Assembly (NCBI GenBank): GCA_024508355.1 | Contig: JAMZEJ010000004.1 | Location: 1 to 64,000, forward strand | Length of the DNA stretch: 64,000 nt | Origin: Rhizosaccharibacter radicis | Lineage (GTDB): Bacteria; Pseudomonadota; Alphaproteobacteria; Acetobacterales; Acetobacteraceae | Direction of reading: 5' to 3' | Shown: piece after piece, positions 17,541-26,875 of the stretch | Layout of the letters: each line of letters opens with the position of its first letter | Numbering within the stretch: the stretch's first letter is position 1 | Position numbers and translations under genes: made by a program | Notes under the pieces: model-generated | What the model was told of the DNA's origin: nothing | Seen by the model: only the letters and a program-made list of their open reading frames with translations | The model's database searches: none

Positions 17541-18665
17541 TCAGGACGCGAAGCTGATGGCGCCGAGCACCGGCATGGAGCCGACGCCCTGCGGCAGGAT
17601 GGGGCCGAACGGGCTGACGACCTGGAACTGCGGCAGGCCCAGGGACACCAGAGCCGCCTCCCATTCGTTTGGGTGGATGGTGACGCCCGGGCCGGACACC
17701 CGCAGGAACATGTCCTGCAGCGCGGCGGTGATGGCCGCCTGGTTCGCGGTGGTGTTGGCGGTGCCGAGGTCCGTGATCTGGAAGGCGATCGGCTGGGCGA
17801 TCGGCGCGCAGACGATCACCAGCGCCGTGACGGCCTGATCCGGATAGATGGCGTTCGCGACCGTCAGCTGGTCTCCGGAGGCGACCTGATAGCGGGTCTC
17901 GCTCGCCGCGGCGCCGTCGCCGCCCACCGGGAAGCCGCCCGTCGAGGCGTTGGCCTCGTCCAGCATCACGTAGATCACGACCGTGCCGCCCCCGAAGCCG
18001 TTGCGGTTCACCCAGGCACGGGTGATGCCGGGCACGACGAGCGCCCAGTCGATGTATTCGGCCTCACGCCCGGTGCTGCCGGATGCCTGGTAGGCGCCGA
18101 TGATGCGCGCGCGGTAGCCATCCTCGTCCTCGACATCGGCGCCGCCGGTCGCAGCCGCGGCGAAGATGCCGGATGCCTGGACACCGGCAACTGGGCTCTG
18201 CAGCGCCAGGCTGGCGCCGGCGGCGGTGTTCCCGGCGGCGCCGGTGGCGCTCGCCACCGCCGGGGCAACCGCGTTGCCGTTGCTGGCCGAGCTGTCGGCC
18301 GTGGTCACGAAGAGCACGCCGTCGCTCCGGGCGATCTGGGTGCCGGACGGGATGACGGGGCTGCCGGGTCCGGTGATCGCGAAGCTCACGGCGGTCGTGG
18401 CGGCGGCGGTGGCCGGCTTCCGGGAGACGCCCTTCAGCTGCCCCCACCCGGCGAGGAACTCGTCCGTTGCGGTCCATGGCACCGCCTGCTTGGCGATCCA
18501 GTCGAGGTAGCCGTAATGCAGGTAGGCCAGCTGCGCTTGCACCCAGCACAGCACGCTCAGCACGCCGAAGCGCAGGAACGCATCGATGCCGGTGATGCCC
18601 GCGTCCTGAACGTCCTGCTGGGCCTGCTGCCGCAACTGGGTGAGCGTCGGGCGTGCGAAGGGCAT
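17541..18665 (-). CDS. Baseplate J-like protein (Mu gp47)
   Basis: 374 residues, near the usual size. The N-terminal PFARPTLTQLRQQAQQDVQ opening, a WIAKQAVPWTATDEFLAGWG segment and the central GFGGGTVVIYVMLD block are typical of baseplate J proteins, which form the wedge of contractile tails. Upstream is gp46, downstream gp48, in Mu order. The gene begins one base before the upstream stop region, so it is co-translated. Confidence 0.88.
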   Translation of the reverse strand: MPFARPTLTQLRQQAQQDVQDAGITGIDAFLRFGVLSVLCWVQAQLAYLHYGYLDWIAKQAVPWTATDEFLAGWGQLKGVSRKPATAAATTAVSFAITGPGSPVIPSGTQIARSDGVLFVTTADSSASNGNAVAPAVASATGAAGNTAAGASLALQSPVAGVQASGIFAAAATGGADVEDEDGYRARIIGAYQASGSTGREAEYIDWALVVPGITRAWVNRNGFGGGTVVIYVMLDEANASTGGFPVGGDGAAASETRYQVASGDQLTVANAIYPDQAVTALVIVCAPIAQPIAFQITDLGTANTTANQAAITAALQDMFLRVSGPGVTIHPNEWEAALVSLGLPQFQVVSPFGPILPQGVGSMPVLGAISFAS

Positions 18666-19154
18666 TCAGAGGCCCTCCCAGGCCCAGTCGATCGAGGCAG
18701 TCTCGGTGGCGCCATCGGGCTTCACGATCTGCACGGCGATGCGCAGGGTCGTCGGACCGGCCCAGGTGGCGGTCGGCGTGACCGACGCGGCGATCCCGTC
18801 GTCCAGCAGCCATTGCAGCGCCTCGCGGCACATGTCCTCGGCTTCCTGCGGCACGGCGCGGCGGTTGCTCTTGATCGCCCGCTTGAGCTGCCAGAGGCGG
18901 GAACCGATCGGCACGCCGGCATAGGCGTCGCCCCACCAGCCGCGACGGTCCTGGGTGCCGGCAGCCGGCGTGCCGAGCCCGGCCGCCTGGTCCGCCGGGG
19001 TCGGTGTCGCTGGCGCCACCCGGTCGGTGAGCAGCGACACCATCACCGCCGACAGCAGAGCGTTCCCGGTGGCGAGGTCGCCGCCGGCAACGCTCCAGTC
19101 GCCGCGGCTCCGCAGGACGTCCCAGGTGATGGCGATATCCTGGCCCATGCTCAT
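18666..19154 (-). CDS. Mu gp46-like baseplate protein
   Basis: 162 residues from ATG 19154; ATG 19148 is two codons later. It has the family opening GQDIAITWD, the block DRRGWWGDAY, and the ending IAVQIVKPDGATETASIDWAWEGL. The family is a GP25/W-like wedge component of contractile tails. It lies between the spike gp45 and gp47 as in Mu. Length matches the family. Confidence 0.82.
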   Translation of the reverse strand: MSMGQDIAITWDVLRSRGDWSVAGGDLATGNALLSAVMVSLLTDRVAPATPTPADQAAGLGTPAAGTQDRRGWWGDAYAGVPIGSRLWQLKRAIKSNRRAVPQEAEDMCREALQWLLDDGIAASVTPTATWAGPTTLRIAVQIVKPDGATETASIDWAWEGL

Positions 19155-19164
19155 CCCACGCAGT

Positions 19165-19671
19165 TCAGCCGGCGACCGGATGCCCGGTGTTGCCGCCGTT
19201 GTTGCCGTTGGTGTGTTCGTGCGTGCTCTGCGTGATCCCGGCGAACACCGCATCCGCCGCGGTGACCTTGCCGGTCACCACGAGATCGCCGTCGATCTCG
19301 ACCGGCGCGCCGGCCGGCACGATGCGGATCGACCCATCGCTCCGGAACCAGACCCGCGCGCCGCTGCTCGGGTGGAACACGCACACCTCGCCCGAGGCGA
19401 GGTCGCGCGGCCGGCTTGGCTGATGCCCGCTGGCGATCACGGTGCCCTGGCGGCGGTTGCCGCCCTGGAACAGCACCACGACGTCGCTGCCGGGGATGGG
19501 CCGGCTGGCGAAGCCGAACATCTGGGTATGGGGCACGTTGTCGCGCAACTCGTCGCCGCCCAGCGCCACCTGCATGGTCGCGGATCCCCGACTCTCGTCG
19601 GTGTCCGCCGTCTGTCGTCCGATGCCGACCGTCATGCCGATCCGGCGTGCGAGACGGAGGATGTCGCTCAT
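19165..19671 (-). CDS. Baseplate spike protein (Mu gp45-like, gpV type)
   Basis: 168 residues from ATG 19671, overlapping the gpP stop by ATGA. The OB-like N-terminal part includes VPHTQMFGFASRPIPGSDVVV and LFQGGNRRQGTVIASG. The C-terminus is a glycine-rich triple-strand-like tip with GDLVVTGKVTAADAVFAG and a histidine-rich STHEHTNGNNGGN. The HxH element matches metal-binding tips of gpV/gp45 spikes that pierce the outer membrane. Confidence 0.85.
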   Translation of the reverse strand: MSDILRLARRIGMTVGIGRQTADTDESRGSATMQVALGGDELRDNVPHTQMFGFASRPIPGSDVVVLFQGGNRRQGTVIASGHQPSRPRDLASGEVCVFHPSSGARVWFRSDGSIRIVPAGAPVEIDGDLVVTGKVTAADAVFAGITQSTHEHTNGNNGGNTGHPVAG

Positions 19672-20897
19672 CGGATCAATCCTGGCAGCGCCTCCGGATC
19701 CACCGCGATCGCCGCGTCCTGACCGGCCAGGGACGGCGCCGCCCCCTGCTGCTCGCGGATCGCCTGCCCGACCTCGGTCGCGAGCGGGTTCAGCAGCACC
19801 GGCTCCGGCAGGTATGCCTCGCGCGGCATCAGGACGATGTCCGCATGGGTGCCCTCGCCGTCCCGGCGGAAGACGATCTCCCCGATCAGCCAGGGAGCCT
19901 TCGGGGCGACCTTCGCCTGGGACAGGTTCAAGGGGGCAAGGGTATTCACGGCCCATAGCGCGCCCGCGCTGTCGCGCCAGCTGTCGCAGGTGAGGCTCAC
20001 CGCGAAGGACCGGCCGAGCCGGCGATTGATCTCCCACTGCACGCGGCGCCGGGTGACCTCGTTGCCCATGTCGGCCATCTCGGCCGGGATGATCAGCGGC
20101 GAATAGCGCTGGATCGTCGGGTCCTTCACCGGGCCGACAGCGGTGATGAGGTCCATCTGACCTCCAAGATCAGCCGCATCCGGACTCGCGAACAGCGTGT
20201 CGGTCGTCTGCCGTACGGCGGAGATCTGCGAGTGTCGTTCCGCCACGGTTGCGGTGGCCTCGAAGCGCTCGACGTTGCGGCCCAACTCGAAGCCGGAAGC
20301 GGCGACGGTGCTGCCGGCCCGGCTCAGATGGATATTGCCGTCCGTGTGGTCATAGACCAGCAGCGCGGCGTAGCGGCAGACGCGCTCGATGATCTCGTAG
20401 GCGGTCTCGGTCAGGATCACATCGAACTGCTGGATCGGCGTCCGGTCGACCTCCCCGACGGTGATGGCCGTGATGCCGAACGGTCGCGCTACCTTGTTCG
20501 CCAGCGCCACCGCGTCGGTGCCGGTGATCTGGAAGGTGCTGAACAGCGCGGAGTTGTTGACCAGGTCGAAGCTGCGCGACGCTCCGACCACCCTCACCCC
20601 GTGGCTGTTCGCATCGCCGAAGCGCGAGACGCTGATCACCAGCCCGGTCAGCACCCGGTCGGGCCCGATATTGATTTCGCACGGCGCGCCGGCCTGGATC
20701 GTCACCTCCGCCGCCATGTCAGGCGCCCATTCGGTGGTTTCCAGCTCGAAGGTCCAGGGCATCACCTCGACGCTCATGCGGATCGACACGGCCTCCCAGC
20801 CCGTGGTCCGCCGGCCGCCCACGATGATGCTGACCTCGTCCGACGCCACGTCGCCCCAGCCGAGCACGTCGGCCGCGTCGGCCAGCAGTCCGCTCAT
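19668..20897 (-). CDS. Baseplate hub protein (Mu gpP/gp44-like)
   Basis: 409 residues. The start (DEVSIIVGGRRTTGWEAVSI, then PWTFELETTEW) and the later block DVILTETAYEIIERVCRYAA are typical of gp27-like hub proteins of Mu-type tails. It forms the trimeric hub to which the gp45 spike attaches. It overlaps both the upstream gpN-like gene and the downstream spike gene by ATGA. Length is normal. Confidence 0.85.
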   Translation of the reverse strand: MSGLLADAADVLGWGDVASDEVSIIVGGRRTTGWEAVSIRMSVEVMPWTFELETTEWAPDMAAEVTIQAGAPCEINIGPDRVLTGLVISVSRFGDANSHGVRVVGASRSFDLVNNSALFSTFQITGTDAVALANKVARPFGITAITVGEVDRTPIQQFDVILTETAYEIIERVCRYAALLVYDHTDGNIHLSRAGSTVAASGFELGRNVERFEATATVAERHSQISAVRQTTDTLFASPDAADLGGQMDLITAVGPVKDPTIQRYSPLIIPAEMADMGNEVTRRRVQWEINRRLGRSFAVSLTCDSWRDSAGALWAVNTLAPLNLSQAKVAPKAPWLIGEIVFRRDGEGTHADIVLMPREAYLPEPVLLNPLATEVGQAIREQQGAAPSLAGQDAAIAVDPEALPGLIR

Positions 20898-22204
20898 GCG
20901 TTCAGCGCCTCGAAGGATGTCGGCATGAAGGCCGGGTGGACCGGGTCGGCGCGCGTCACCAGGTCGGGAGCCCTGCTGCCGTCGGCATAGAGCTGCTGCG
21001 CCAGCACCGGCGCCGGAAGCGGCATATTCCGGCTGACGGCAACCAGCCGCCCGATCTGCGTCGCCCGATTCGCGAGATCCGCGAGCACCTGCGCCTTGAG
21101 CGACCGCAGGGCGCCGAAGGTCGCATCGTCGCTGGCGTCGCCCGCCGCGAGGATCTCGGCGTCGAACAGGGCCGCCGCCCGGGTTCGGAGCGCCTGGGCG
21201 TCGTCATAGGAGGTCGGCTGGTAGTCGGAGCAGGCCGCGGCGATGGAGACCACCGCCGACCGCCGGCACAGCGCCGCGGTCGCCACCTGCGCGGTGCCGA
21301 TGGCGGCGCCGATCGGCGCACCGCCCGCGACGCCGGGCGCGCTCGCCTCCGTCATGCCGAACAGCAACGCCAGCTGGACGCCGGGATCGGCCACGGCGGC
21401 CCGCAGGGCCTCCGGGACGGCGAGGATCGCCACTGCCAGCGCTGGGCCATCCAGCGCCTCCTGGACGGCCGCCACGGCGGCATCCACGGCCGCCTGCCCT
21501 ACCGTCACGCCAGCGAGCGCTGCGGCCACGGTGCCGGCCGGATCGCCCGCAGGGGCGTTGCCGGACACGAACCGCCCGTAATAGGTCGGCAGGGTCGCCA
21601 GGGCCGCACCGGTCACCCGAGGTGAGCGGCATGCCGCCGCCGCCGCACCGGCCCACCCCACGGCAACCGACCGAGCGCCGCGGATCACCGGCGCGCCATA
21701 GGCGAAGGCCGCCGCCGCATCCGAGGCGTGGTCGGCCGAAGCGGAGCTGCCGAGCGCTGCGCAGGCGACCGCGATCACGGCGTGAGCCGCCACCACGATC
21801 GACGTGCCGAGGAGGCTCTTCACCTCGATCAGCTCGAGCTCGAACTCGATGACCCCGGCGAAGCCGTCCGGCTCGCGCCACTCGAAGTTCAGCACCGACG
21901 CCTGCACGAGCCCACGCGTCGGGTGGATCAGCAGGCCGGGACCCTTCCGCTCCACGGCCAGCAGCAGCAGGTCGAACTGCGTGCGGAACAGCTGGCCGCA
22001 CAGGAAGCCGCGCACCCGAAAGCCGCGGCCCCTGCGCCCGAGATCCTCGGGCCAGGGATCGTCCCGGAACGGATAGTCGTGCAGGGCGATCTTGCGCCCG
22101 GCGGTCCCGCCGGAACCGATCACGGCGAAGGGGACGCCGCGGAAGGAGCCCTGCCGGTACTGGTCGAGCACCGACAGGATGTTCCCGCCCAGCGTGCCCG
22201 ACAT
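20894..22204 (-). CDS. Mu gpN-like DNA circularisation/tail protein
   Basis: 436 residues. The N-terminal domain (LDQYRQGSFRGVPFAVIGSG, then RKIALHDYPFRDDPWPEDLG) is the hallmark of the DNA circularisation N-terminal family found in Mu-like tails. The rest is alanine-rich helix and less conserved. In Mu, gpN is a tail/baseplate component despite the family name. It follows the tape measure and precedes gpP as expected. Confidence 0.85.
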   Translation of the reverse strand: MSGTLGGNILSVLDQYRQGSFRGVPFAVIGSGGTAGRKIALHDYPFRDDPWPEDLGRRGRGFRVRGFLCGQLFRTQFDLLLLAVERKGPGLLIHPTRGLVQASVLNFEWREPDGFAGVIEFELELIEVKSLLGTSIVVAAHAVIAVACAALGSSASADHASDAAAAFAYGAPVIRGARSVAVGWAGAAAAACRSPRVTGAALATLPTYYGRFVSGNAPAGDPAGTVAAALAGVTVGQAAVDAAVAAVQEALDGPALAVAILAVPEALRAAVADPGVQLALLFGMTEASAPGVAGGAPIGAAIGTAQVATAALCRRSAVVSIAAACSDYQPTSYDDAQALRTRAAALFDAEILAAGDASDDATFGALRSLKAQVLADLANRATQIGRLVAVSRNMPLPAPVLAQQLYADGSRAPDLVTRADPVHPAFMPTSFEALNA

Positions 22205-24270
22205 CAGAAGCCTCCAGGTGTCATCGCCGGGTCCATGGCCCGCTCGGTTCGCACCGACGCCACGCGCATGTTGCCGCCCCGGCCGCTGGCCCCGACCTGC
22301 GTGCCCGCGCTGGAGCGGACGGTGATATGCAGTTCGGCCCGAAGCCGGTCGATGCTCGCGTCGTTGCTTCGGCTCTGCGCCGTGCCGCTCGGCACGCTGG
22401 CGAGGCCGAGGCCTCCGCCGATCGCACGCAGGTCCCGCCCGGCGCGATCCCAGAAGTGAGGGTCGGACAACGAACCAGGCGCGACGTTCGCGACGTAGCC
22501 GCGCGTCTCGGCCGGAGCATGTTCCAGCCAGTTGCTTCCCCAGCGACGGACTTCCTTGTCGACGTTGCCGGGACCCCAGTTATAGGCGGCCACGGCCTTC
22601 TGGACGTCGCCGCCATATCTGCGAAGCAGATCCGCGACGTAGCTCCCAGCACCTCGTGCGGATTGGAAGAGATCGTTCGGATTGCGGACGCCATACTGTG
22701 CGGCTGTGCCGGGCATGAAGCCGAAATGGCCCTGGGCGCCCGCCCCGCTGAGCATGAAGCGGCCTCGGCCGGATTCCTGCTTCCACATCAGGTCGAGCAG
22801 GTTGGGCGGCAGGCCCTTGCTGGCTTCGATGTCTCCGAAGAGCCTGCGCGCTCCGGCGAGCTCGGCCGGGGACGGGCCTTGTGACACGGTGCCGATGCCG
22901 CGCGCGTTGCCGCGGACCGCGGGCTGCGCGTTCCACCCATCGGCGAGCGTCTGCCCGAAATTCGTGAAGATGCCCCAGCCGCTATCCGGCGGCCGAGCCG
23001 CGGATGCGTCGCGCCCATAGCCCGGTCCGTTGCCTGCCCCCATGCCGCGCGCGTTGGTGCCCGGGTGCGGGTTCTTCGGACCGATGTGCTTCTGCAGCTC
23101 GTCCATGATCGCAGGAAGAGCGATCAGACCGGCAGTGACCGCGACGATGGCGGTCAGCACGCCACCGAAGCCGGCCGCCCCGGCGAGCGCAGCCAGGCCG
23201 GCAAGGGTCCGCGCGCCGTACAGCACGCCCATCGCGATCATCGCGTCCTTCGCGGCATGCTCCCAGCCGCCCAGGCTCTTCACCACTGCTGTGATGTCGT
23301 CCCAGACGCCCTGGGCACCCTTCTGCATTCCTGCCCAGTCGACCCCTTTCAGGTAGGTGATCAGCCGAAGGACGTAGGTGTGGATGCCGCTCGCGATCCA
23401 TTCTCGGTTCCGCGCGATCCATTCAGCCATCTGCTGGACGATCGGCGTCACGGCCGGCTCCAGCGCCTGTGCGATGGAGTTGCCTAGCCCCTCGGTGGCA
23501 AGCGCGAGCTGGGCCTGCGCCATCCGCAACCGGTTCGCTGCCGCCACGCCCTCGGCGTTCGTCACGCCGTAGCGCTGGGCCATCGCGGTGTAGCGGGCGA
23601 TGCCGGCCGAGCCGAGCCGGAGGAACGGCAGCAGATCCTCGGCCGCGCTGCCGAAGAGCCGCGTGGCCACGGCAGCCTGGGCATAGGGGTTCCGGATGGC
23701 AGCGATCCGGTCCGCCAGCTGCGGCATCACCTGGGCGACGCTCTTCGCGCTGCCGTCGGCGTTCTGGAACTGCACGTGCAGCGCCGCGAAGGTGCTGACC
23801 AGCTCAGGCGCGCGGCCGCCGACGGCGTCCCACATGCCCTGACCGAGGGTCTGCATGCCGCTCTGCAGCGACCCGGCCGAGGCACCCGCCATGCGGGCCG
23901 CACCGTCCATCGCCTGCAGCTGGCCGGCCGACAGGCCGATGCGCTGTGCGGCGAAGCCGAGGCGGCTGCCGAAGTTGGCCCAGGCGGTGGTGAGCCGGAC
24001 CATGCCGGCCAGGGTGGCCGCGCTGGTGATGGCACCCAGGACCGGGACGATCTGCCCCGCCGCCTGGAACACGCCCTTGGCCGACGCTTCGACGCGACGG
24101 AAGCCGGAGTTGATGTTGCTCAGGCCGGACAGCCGCCCCAGTCGGCCCCAGGCCTTCTGCAGGCGCTCGCCCGGGGCGCGCATCCGCTCGAGGCGGCCGT
24201 TGATGGCGTCCAGTACCCGGGTGACCCGGTCGACCGCCGTGATCTCGACCTTAACGCCGGGACTGGGCAC
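22204..24270 (-). CDS. Tail tape measure protein with lytic transglycosylase domain
   Basis: 688 residues from a GTG at 24270 that overlaps the frameshift extension upstream. Residues about 1-130 are helical; the middle has hydrophobic segments (around GVLTAIVAVTAGLIALPAIM). From about residue 465 a lysozyme-like transglycosylase domain is clear: LLDLMWKQESGRGRF with the catalytic glutamate, then GAGAQGHFGFMPGTAAQYGV and KAVAAYNWGPGNVDK. The protein sets tail length and the enzyme domain would open peptidoglycan during entry. The length predicts a fairly short contractile tail. Confidence 0.88.
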   Translation of the reverse strand: MPSPGVKVEITAVDRVTRVLDAINGRLERMRAPGERLQKAWGRLGRLSGLSNINSGFRRVEASAKGVFQAAGQIVPVLGAITSAATLAGMVRLTTAWANFGSRLGFAAQRIGLSAGQLQAMDGAARMAGASAGSLQSGMQTLGQGMWDAVGGRAPELVSTFAALHVQFQNADGSAKSVAQVMPQLADRIAAIRNPYAQAAVATRLFGSAAEDLLPFLRLGSAGIARYTAMAQRYGVTNAEGVAAANRLRMAQAQLALATEGLGNSIAQALEPAVTPIVQQMAEWIARNREWIASGIHTYVLRLITYLKGVDWAGMQKGAQGVWDDITAVVKSLGGWEHAAKDAMIAMGVLYGARTLAGLAALAGAAGFGGVLTAIVAVTAGLIALPAIMDELQKHIGPKNPHPGTNARGMGAGNGPGYGRDASAARPPDSGWGIFTNFGQTLADGWNAQPAVRGNARGIGTVSQGPSPAELAGARRLFGDIEASKGLPPNLLDLMWKQESGRGRFMLSGAGAQGHFGFMPGTAAQYGVRNPNDLFQSARGAGSYVADLLRRYGGDVQKAVAAYNWGPGNVDKEVRRWGSNWLEHAPAETRGYVANVAPGSLSDPHFWDRAGRDLRAIGGGLGLASVPSGTAQSRSNDASIDRLRAELHITVRSSAGTQVGASGRGGNMRVASVRTERAMDPAMTPGGF

Positions 24271-24427
24271 GAGCGGCTTCCTTCTGCTGCCTCTCGGCGA
24301 TGCGGTGCGCGTCGGCGACGCTGTCCCAGAGCTCGCCGCCGGTCATGGCCTGGTATTCGGCCATTCCGCCTCCGAAGAAGCGGCTCAGGTCGGCCGGGAC
24401 TTCCTTCCAGTTCCCCGGCCACGCTCG
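24251..24427 (-). CDS. Frameshift extension of the tail assembly chaperone (gpE/GT-like)
   Basis: This frame has no upstream start of its own in the right place, but is entered by a -1 shift at the slippery site 24427-24433. It adds 58 residues (RAWPGNWKEVPADLSRFFGG, then MAEYQAMTGGELWDSVADAH) to the first 194 residues of the gp41-like protein, giving a fusion of about 252. A separate 37-residue product from ATG 24364 is the alternative; in many Mu/P2-like phages this small gpE-like protein is annotated alone. Confidence 0.7.
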   Translation of the reverse strand, partial: RAWPGNWKEVPADLSRFFGGGMAEYQAMTGGELWDSVADAHRIAERQQKEAARAQSRR

Positions 24428-25008
24428 AAAAAACCGGTCAGATACTCCGCGCTCCGCGCGAAGGCGCTGATCGGCAGCTTCAGCACGGCCGCCGGCGGCA
24501 GCTCGGACACTGCGGTGACCAGCGCCACCTCCATCGCGCGGTAGGCGGCCGGGGTGATCCCGCGGGAGAGATGCTGTTCGGCCTTGCGGCGCTCGCCCAC
24601 CCGCGGTTCGCGCAGCGGGATCTCGGTGAACGAGCCCTTCTGCACCTCGACCGGCTCATCGAGCTCGAGGAGGAGTGCCGGGTCGTCGTCGCGGTGCGAC
24701 CGGCCGAAGGGCTCGAAGCTCTGGAGGTAGTCGGCGCCGGCGTTGAGCACGGACGTGGGGAGCTTGGCGATCACCTCGTCCGGCACCCCTCCGACGAGCG
24801 CCACGAGCTTGGCTTCCGCGTCCAGCACGGCCGCCGGCGTCGCGGTGGCGCCCATCACCTCCTCGGAAGCCTTGACCTCCGACACGCGAGGCTCGCGCAG
24901 CTCGATCTGGTCCCAGCGCTCGCCGCCATGGTCGATCGGCGGCTCGATGGGCAGCACGAGCCGCGGAGCCGGCTTCTCCGGGCCGCCGGCGTCGCCCTCG
25001 CCTTCCAT
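24385..25008 (-). CDS. Tail assembly protein, Mu gp41-like
   Basis: 207 residues from ATG 25008, overlapping the tube stop as TGATG. The protein holds two copies of a gp41-type motif: IELREPRVSEVKASE near the start and IPLREPRVGERRKAE later, so it looks like an internal duplication of the usual ~100-residue protein. These proteins bind the tape measure before tail assembly and are the first half of a frameshifted pair. A slippery heptamer lies 14 codons before its stop. Confidence 0.8.
   Translation of the reverse strand: MEGEGDAGGPEKPAPRLVLPIEPPIDHGGERWDQIELREPRVSEVKASEEVMGATATPAAVLDAEAKLVALVGGVPDEVIAKLPTSVLNAGADYLQSFEPFGRSHRDDDPALLLELDEPVEVQKGSFTEIPLREPRVGERRKAEQHLSRGITPAAYRAMEVALVTAVSELPPAAVLKLPISAFARSAEYLTGFFERGRGTGRKSRPT
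24427..24433 (-). promoter_or_regulatory. Programmed -1 frameshift slippery heptamer T TTT TTC
   Basis: On the minus strand the sequence reads GGT TTT TTC GAG in the frame of the gp41-like gene, giving a canonical X XXY YYZ heptamer. A -1 shift continues for 58 codons through conserved-looking protein to TAA at 24251-24253. Between tail tube and tape measure genes this arrangement is a near-universal feature of contractile and siphophage tails. Confidence 0.75.
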
Positions 25009-25382
25009 CAGACCGTGTCCTCGGTGACGTCGTCGCTCTCGATGTGCAGGTCGAACGTGCCTTCCTGCGTCTTGAGCTCGCCGAGTTCGGTGACCCATCC
25101 GTTCGTGCAGGTGACGACCTTGCCGTTCGCCAGCTGTGCCGTGACGGTGAGGCCCGACGCTCCCTTGAAGTCGGACAGCTTTCGATCCGGACGATCCCGG
25201 AGAGTTCCGCTGATGTAGCCTTCCTCCGGCATCACCTGGAAACCCTCGACGGCCGTCTGGCCCTTCAGGGTCTCGTTCTTCGGGCCGGAGGGCCGATAGG
25301 ACAGATCCCCGACGACGTTCCAGGGTTCGCCGTTGATGGTGAGGGAGGCGGTGCCGGCGAGCGGCTGACGAGTACCGGACAT
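25008..25382 (-). CDS. Tail tube protein (Mu gpM-like)
   Basis: 124 residues from ATG 25382. It has the family blocks LAGTASLTINGEPWNVVGDL and GTLRDRPDRKLSDFKGASGL, ending with WVTELGELKTQEGTFDLHIE. This forms the inner tube of the contractile tail. The upstream gene is the sheath. Length is the usual ~120 residues. Confidence 0.87.
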   Translation of the reverse strand: MSGTRQPLAGTASLTINGEPWNVVGDLSYRPSGPKNETLKGQTAVEGFQVMPEEGYISGTLRDRPDRKLSDFKGASGLTVTAQLANGKVVTCTNGWVTELGELKTQEGTFDLHIESDDVTEDTV

Positions 25383-25390
25383 GTCGTCCC

Positions 25391-26875
25391 TCAGGGCTTG
25401 GTGAACTGGACGTTGCAGGCGACGACGCGCAGCTGGTTCGCGATGCGGAACGGCAGCAGGCACTGCAGCACGCCGCCGCCCGCGTTCCGGACGACCACGG
25501 CGGCCGCGAAGCCGTCGGCGTCCTGGCACCAGAGCTGCGCGCACTGGTAGCGGTAGCGGGAGACGATCGCCGCGCGGGCCAGCTTGCTGTTGGTTGCGGG
25601 CTGACCGGCCGTGATCTTGGCGGCGTCGTCCACCAGGATCATCCGGCTGAACTGCGTGCCGAAGAACGTCTTCATGTCCTGGATCGCGACCTGCAGCGTC
25701 AGCAGCGTCTCGATGTCCAGGTAGCTGTCGTCCGGCGCGCCCAGCGCGTTGGTCTGGTAGGTGGTGGTGAGCCGCTCGATCCAGACGGTGCCGCTATCGT
25801 CCACCCGGTGCGTCGATAGGCCGTCGAACAGCAGGCTTTCGCGCTGGTCGAAGGTGAAGCGCCCTGTCAGGGACGGCGGCAGCACCGCGAGCGCCAGATC
25901 GGCGATCGGGCGCGCCGGATTGTCCCGCATGGAGACGGCCGCCTGCGCGGCGAGCTGTGCCGCCCAGGCCAGCGGCGAGGACGGGCTGTCGCTGATCGGC
26001 ATGATCGAGTGATGCTGATCGTTCCGCGTCACCCCGAAGGCCGTGACCGTGCCGAGCGTGCCGCGCACCGCGGTGATGCCATGGCCGAACTGCTGGTTCG
26101 TCGGCCGCCAGCGACCCGCCGTATCGCTCAGGAAGGCCTGGATCACGTTCAACGACGCCGTGTCGTTGTAGGGGTGGAAGATCAGATCGAAGCTCTTGTC
26201 GCCCAGCGCCGCGAGCGCGGCCGCGAGCGTGGTCGGGTTCTGCGTTCCGCCCGCCATCGGGGAGATCGTCACCGTCAGGCCGGCCGGGATGCTCTCGCCG
26301 CCGGCGGCGCCGAGGAGGGCGACGCCCAGCTGGATGTCGTTGCCGCTGAGCCCCTTGTTCGCGGCCGTGATGGTCGACGCGATCGGGTTGCTGCTGACCG
26401 CGAAGGTGACACCCAGATCCGGCATCGTGGCGGCCTTCGCCACCTGGTTCGCCGTGATCGTCGCTCCGCCGTCGCCAGCGTTCACGGGCACGGGAACCAA
26501 GCGATCCCCCACGTAGAAGGGGATCGTCCCGGCAACGGCTGCCGTGCCGGTGACGACGAAGCCACCTGTGGCCGCCTTGGCCGCCGTGTCGTCTGCCAGC
26601 GGGAGAACCCACAGTTCTCCGACCGTGTCGATCTGGCGGTAGCGCTTCACGGCGTGCGCGCACTGCGAGCTCGCGCCATACTTGCCCTGGGCGTCGGCGA
26701 GGCCGGCCGAGATCGCCGCGACATTCGGCTGGGCCGCGCCGCCGGTCATCTGCCCGATGGCCAGCACCCGGCGGCCGGGCGTCGCGGTGTTCGCCTTGGT
26801 GGCGTCCAGCGCGAAGTAGAAGCCGGGCACCCGGTTGTTCGCCGGGTAGTTCGGGATCGAGATGGAGCCGCTCAT
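25391..26875 (-). CDS. Contractile tail sheath protein (Mu gpL-like)
   Basis: 494 residues, normal for the family. The N-terminus (ISIPNYPANNRVPGFYFALD) and the central LIFHPYNDTASLNVIQAFL, plus the C-terminal PDDSYLDIETLLTLQVAIQD block, are hallmarks of Mu-type sheath. It establishes a myovirus-type virion. It overlaps the DUF2635 gene by ATGA and is followed eight bases later by the tube gene. Confidence 0.92.
   Translation of the reverse strand: MSGSISIPNYPANNRVPGFYFALDATKANTATPGRRVLAIGQMTGGAAQPNVAAISAGLADAQGKYGASSQCAHAVKRYRQIDTVGELWVLPLADDTAAKAATGGFVVTGTAAVAGTIPFYVGDRLVPVPVNAGDGGATITANQVAKAATMPDLGVTFAVSSNPIASTITAANKGLSGNDIQLGVALLGAAGGESIPAGLTVTISPMAGGTQNPTTLAAALAALGDKSFDLIFHPYNDTASLNVIQAFLSDTAGRWRPTNQQFGHGITAVRGTLGTVTAFGVTRNDQHHSIMPISDSPSSPLAWAAQLAAQAAVSMRDNPARPIADLALAVLPPSLTGRFTFDQRESLLFDGLSTHRVDDSGTVWIERLTTTYQTNALGAPDDSYLDIETLLTLQVAIQDMKTFFGTQFSRMILVDDAAKITAGQPATNSKLARAAIVSRYRYQCAQLWCQDADGFAAAVVVRNAGGGVLQCLLPFRIANQLRVVACNVQFTKP

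Noticed and set aside
16899..19235. Very long plus-strand open frame (778 codons) over the baseplate genes
   Set aside because: Antisense shadow of gp45-gp48; arginine/glycine-rich with no domain, and the minus-strand genes match known families.
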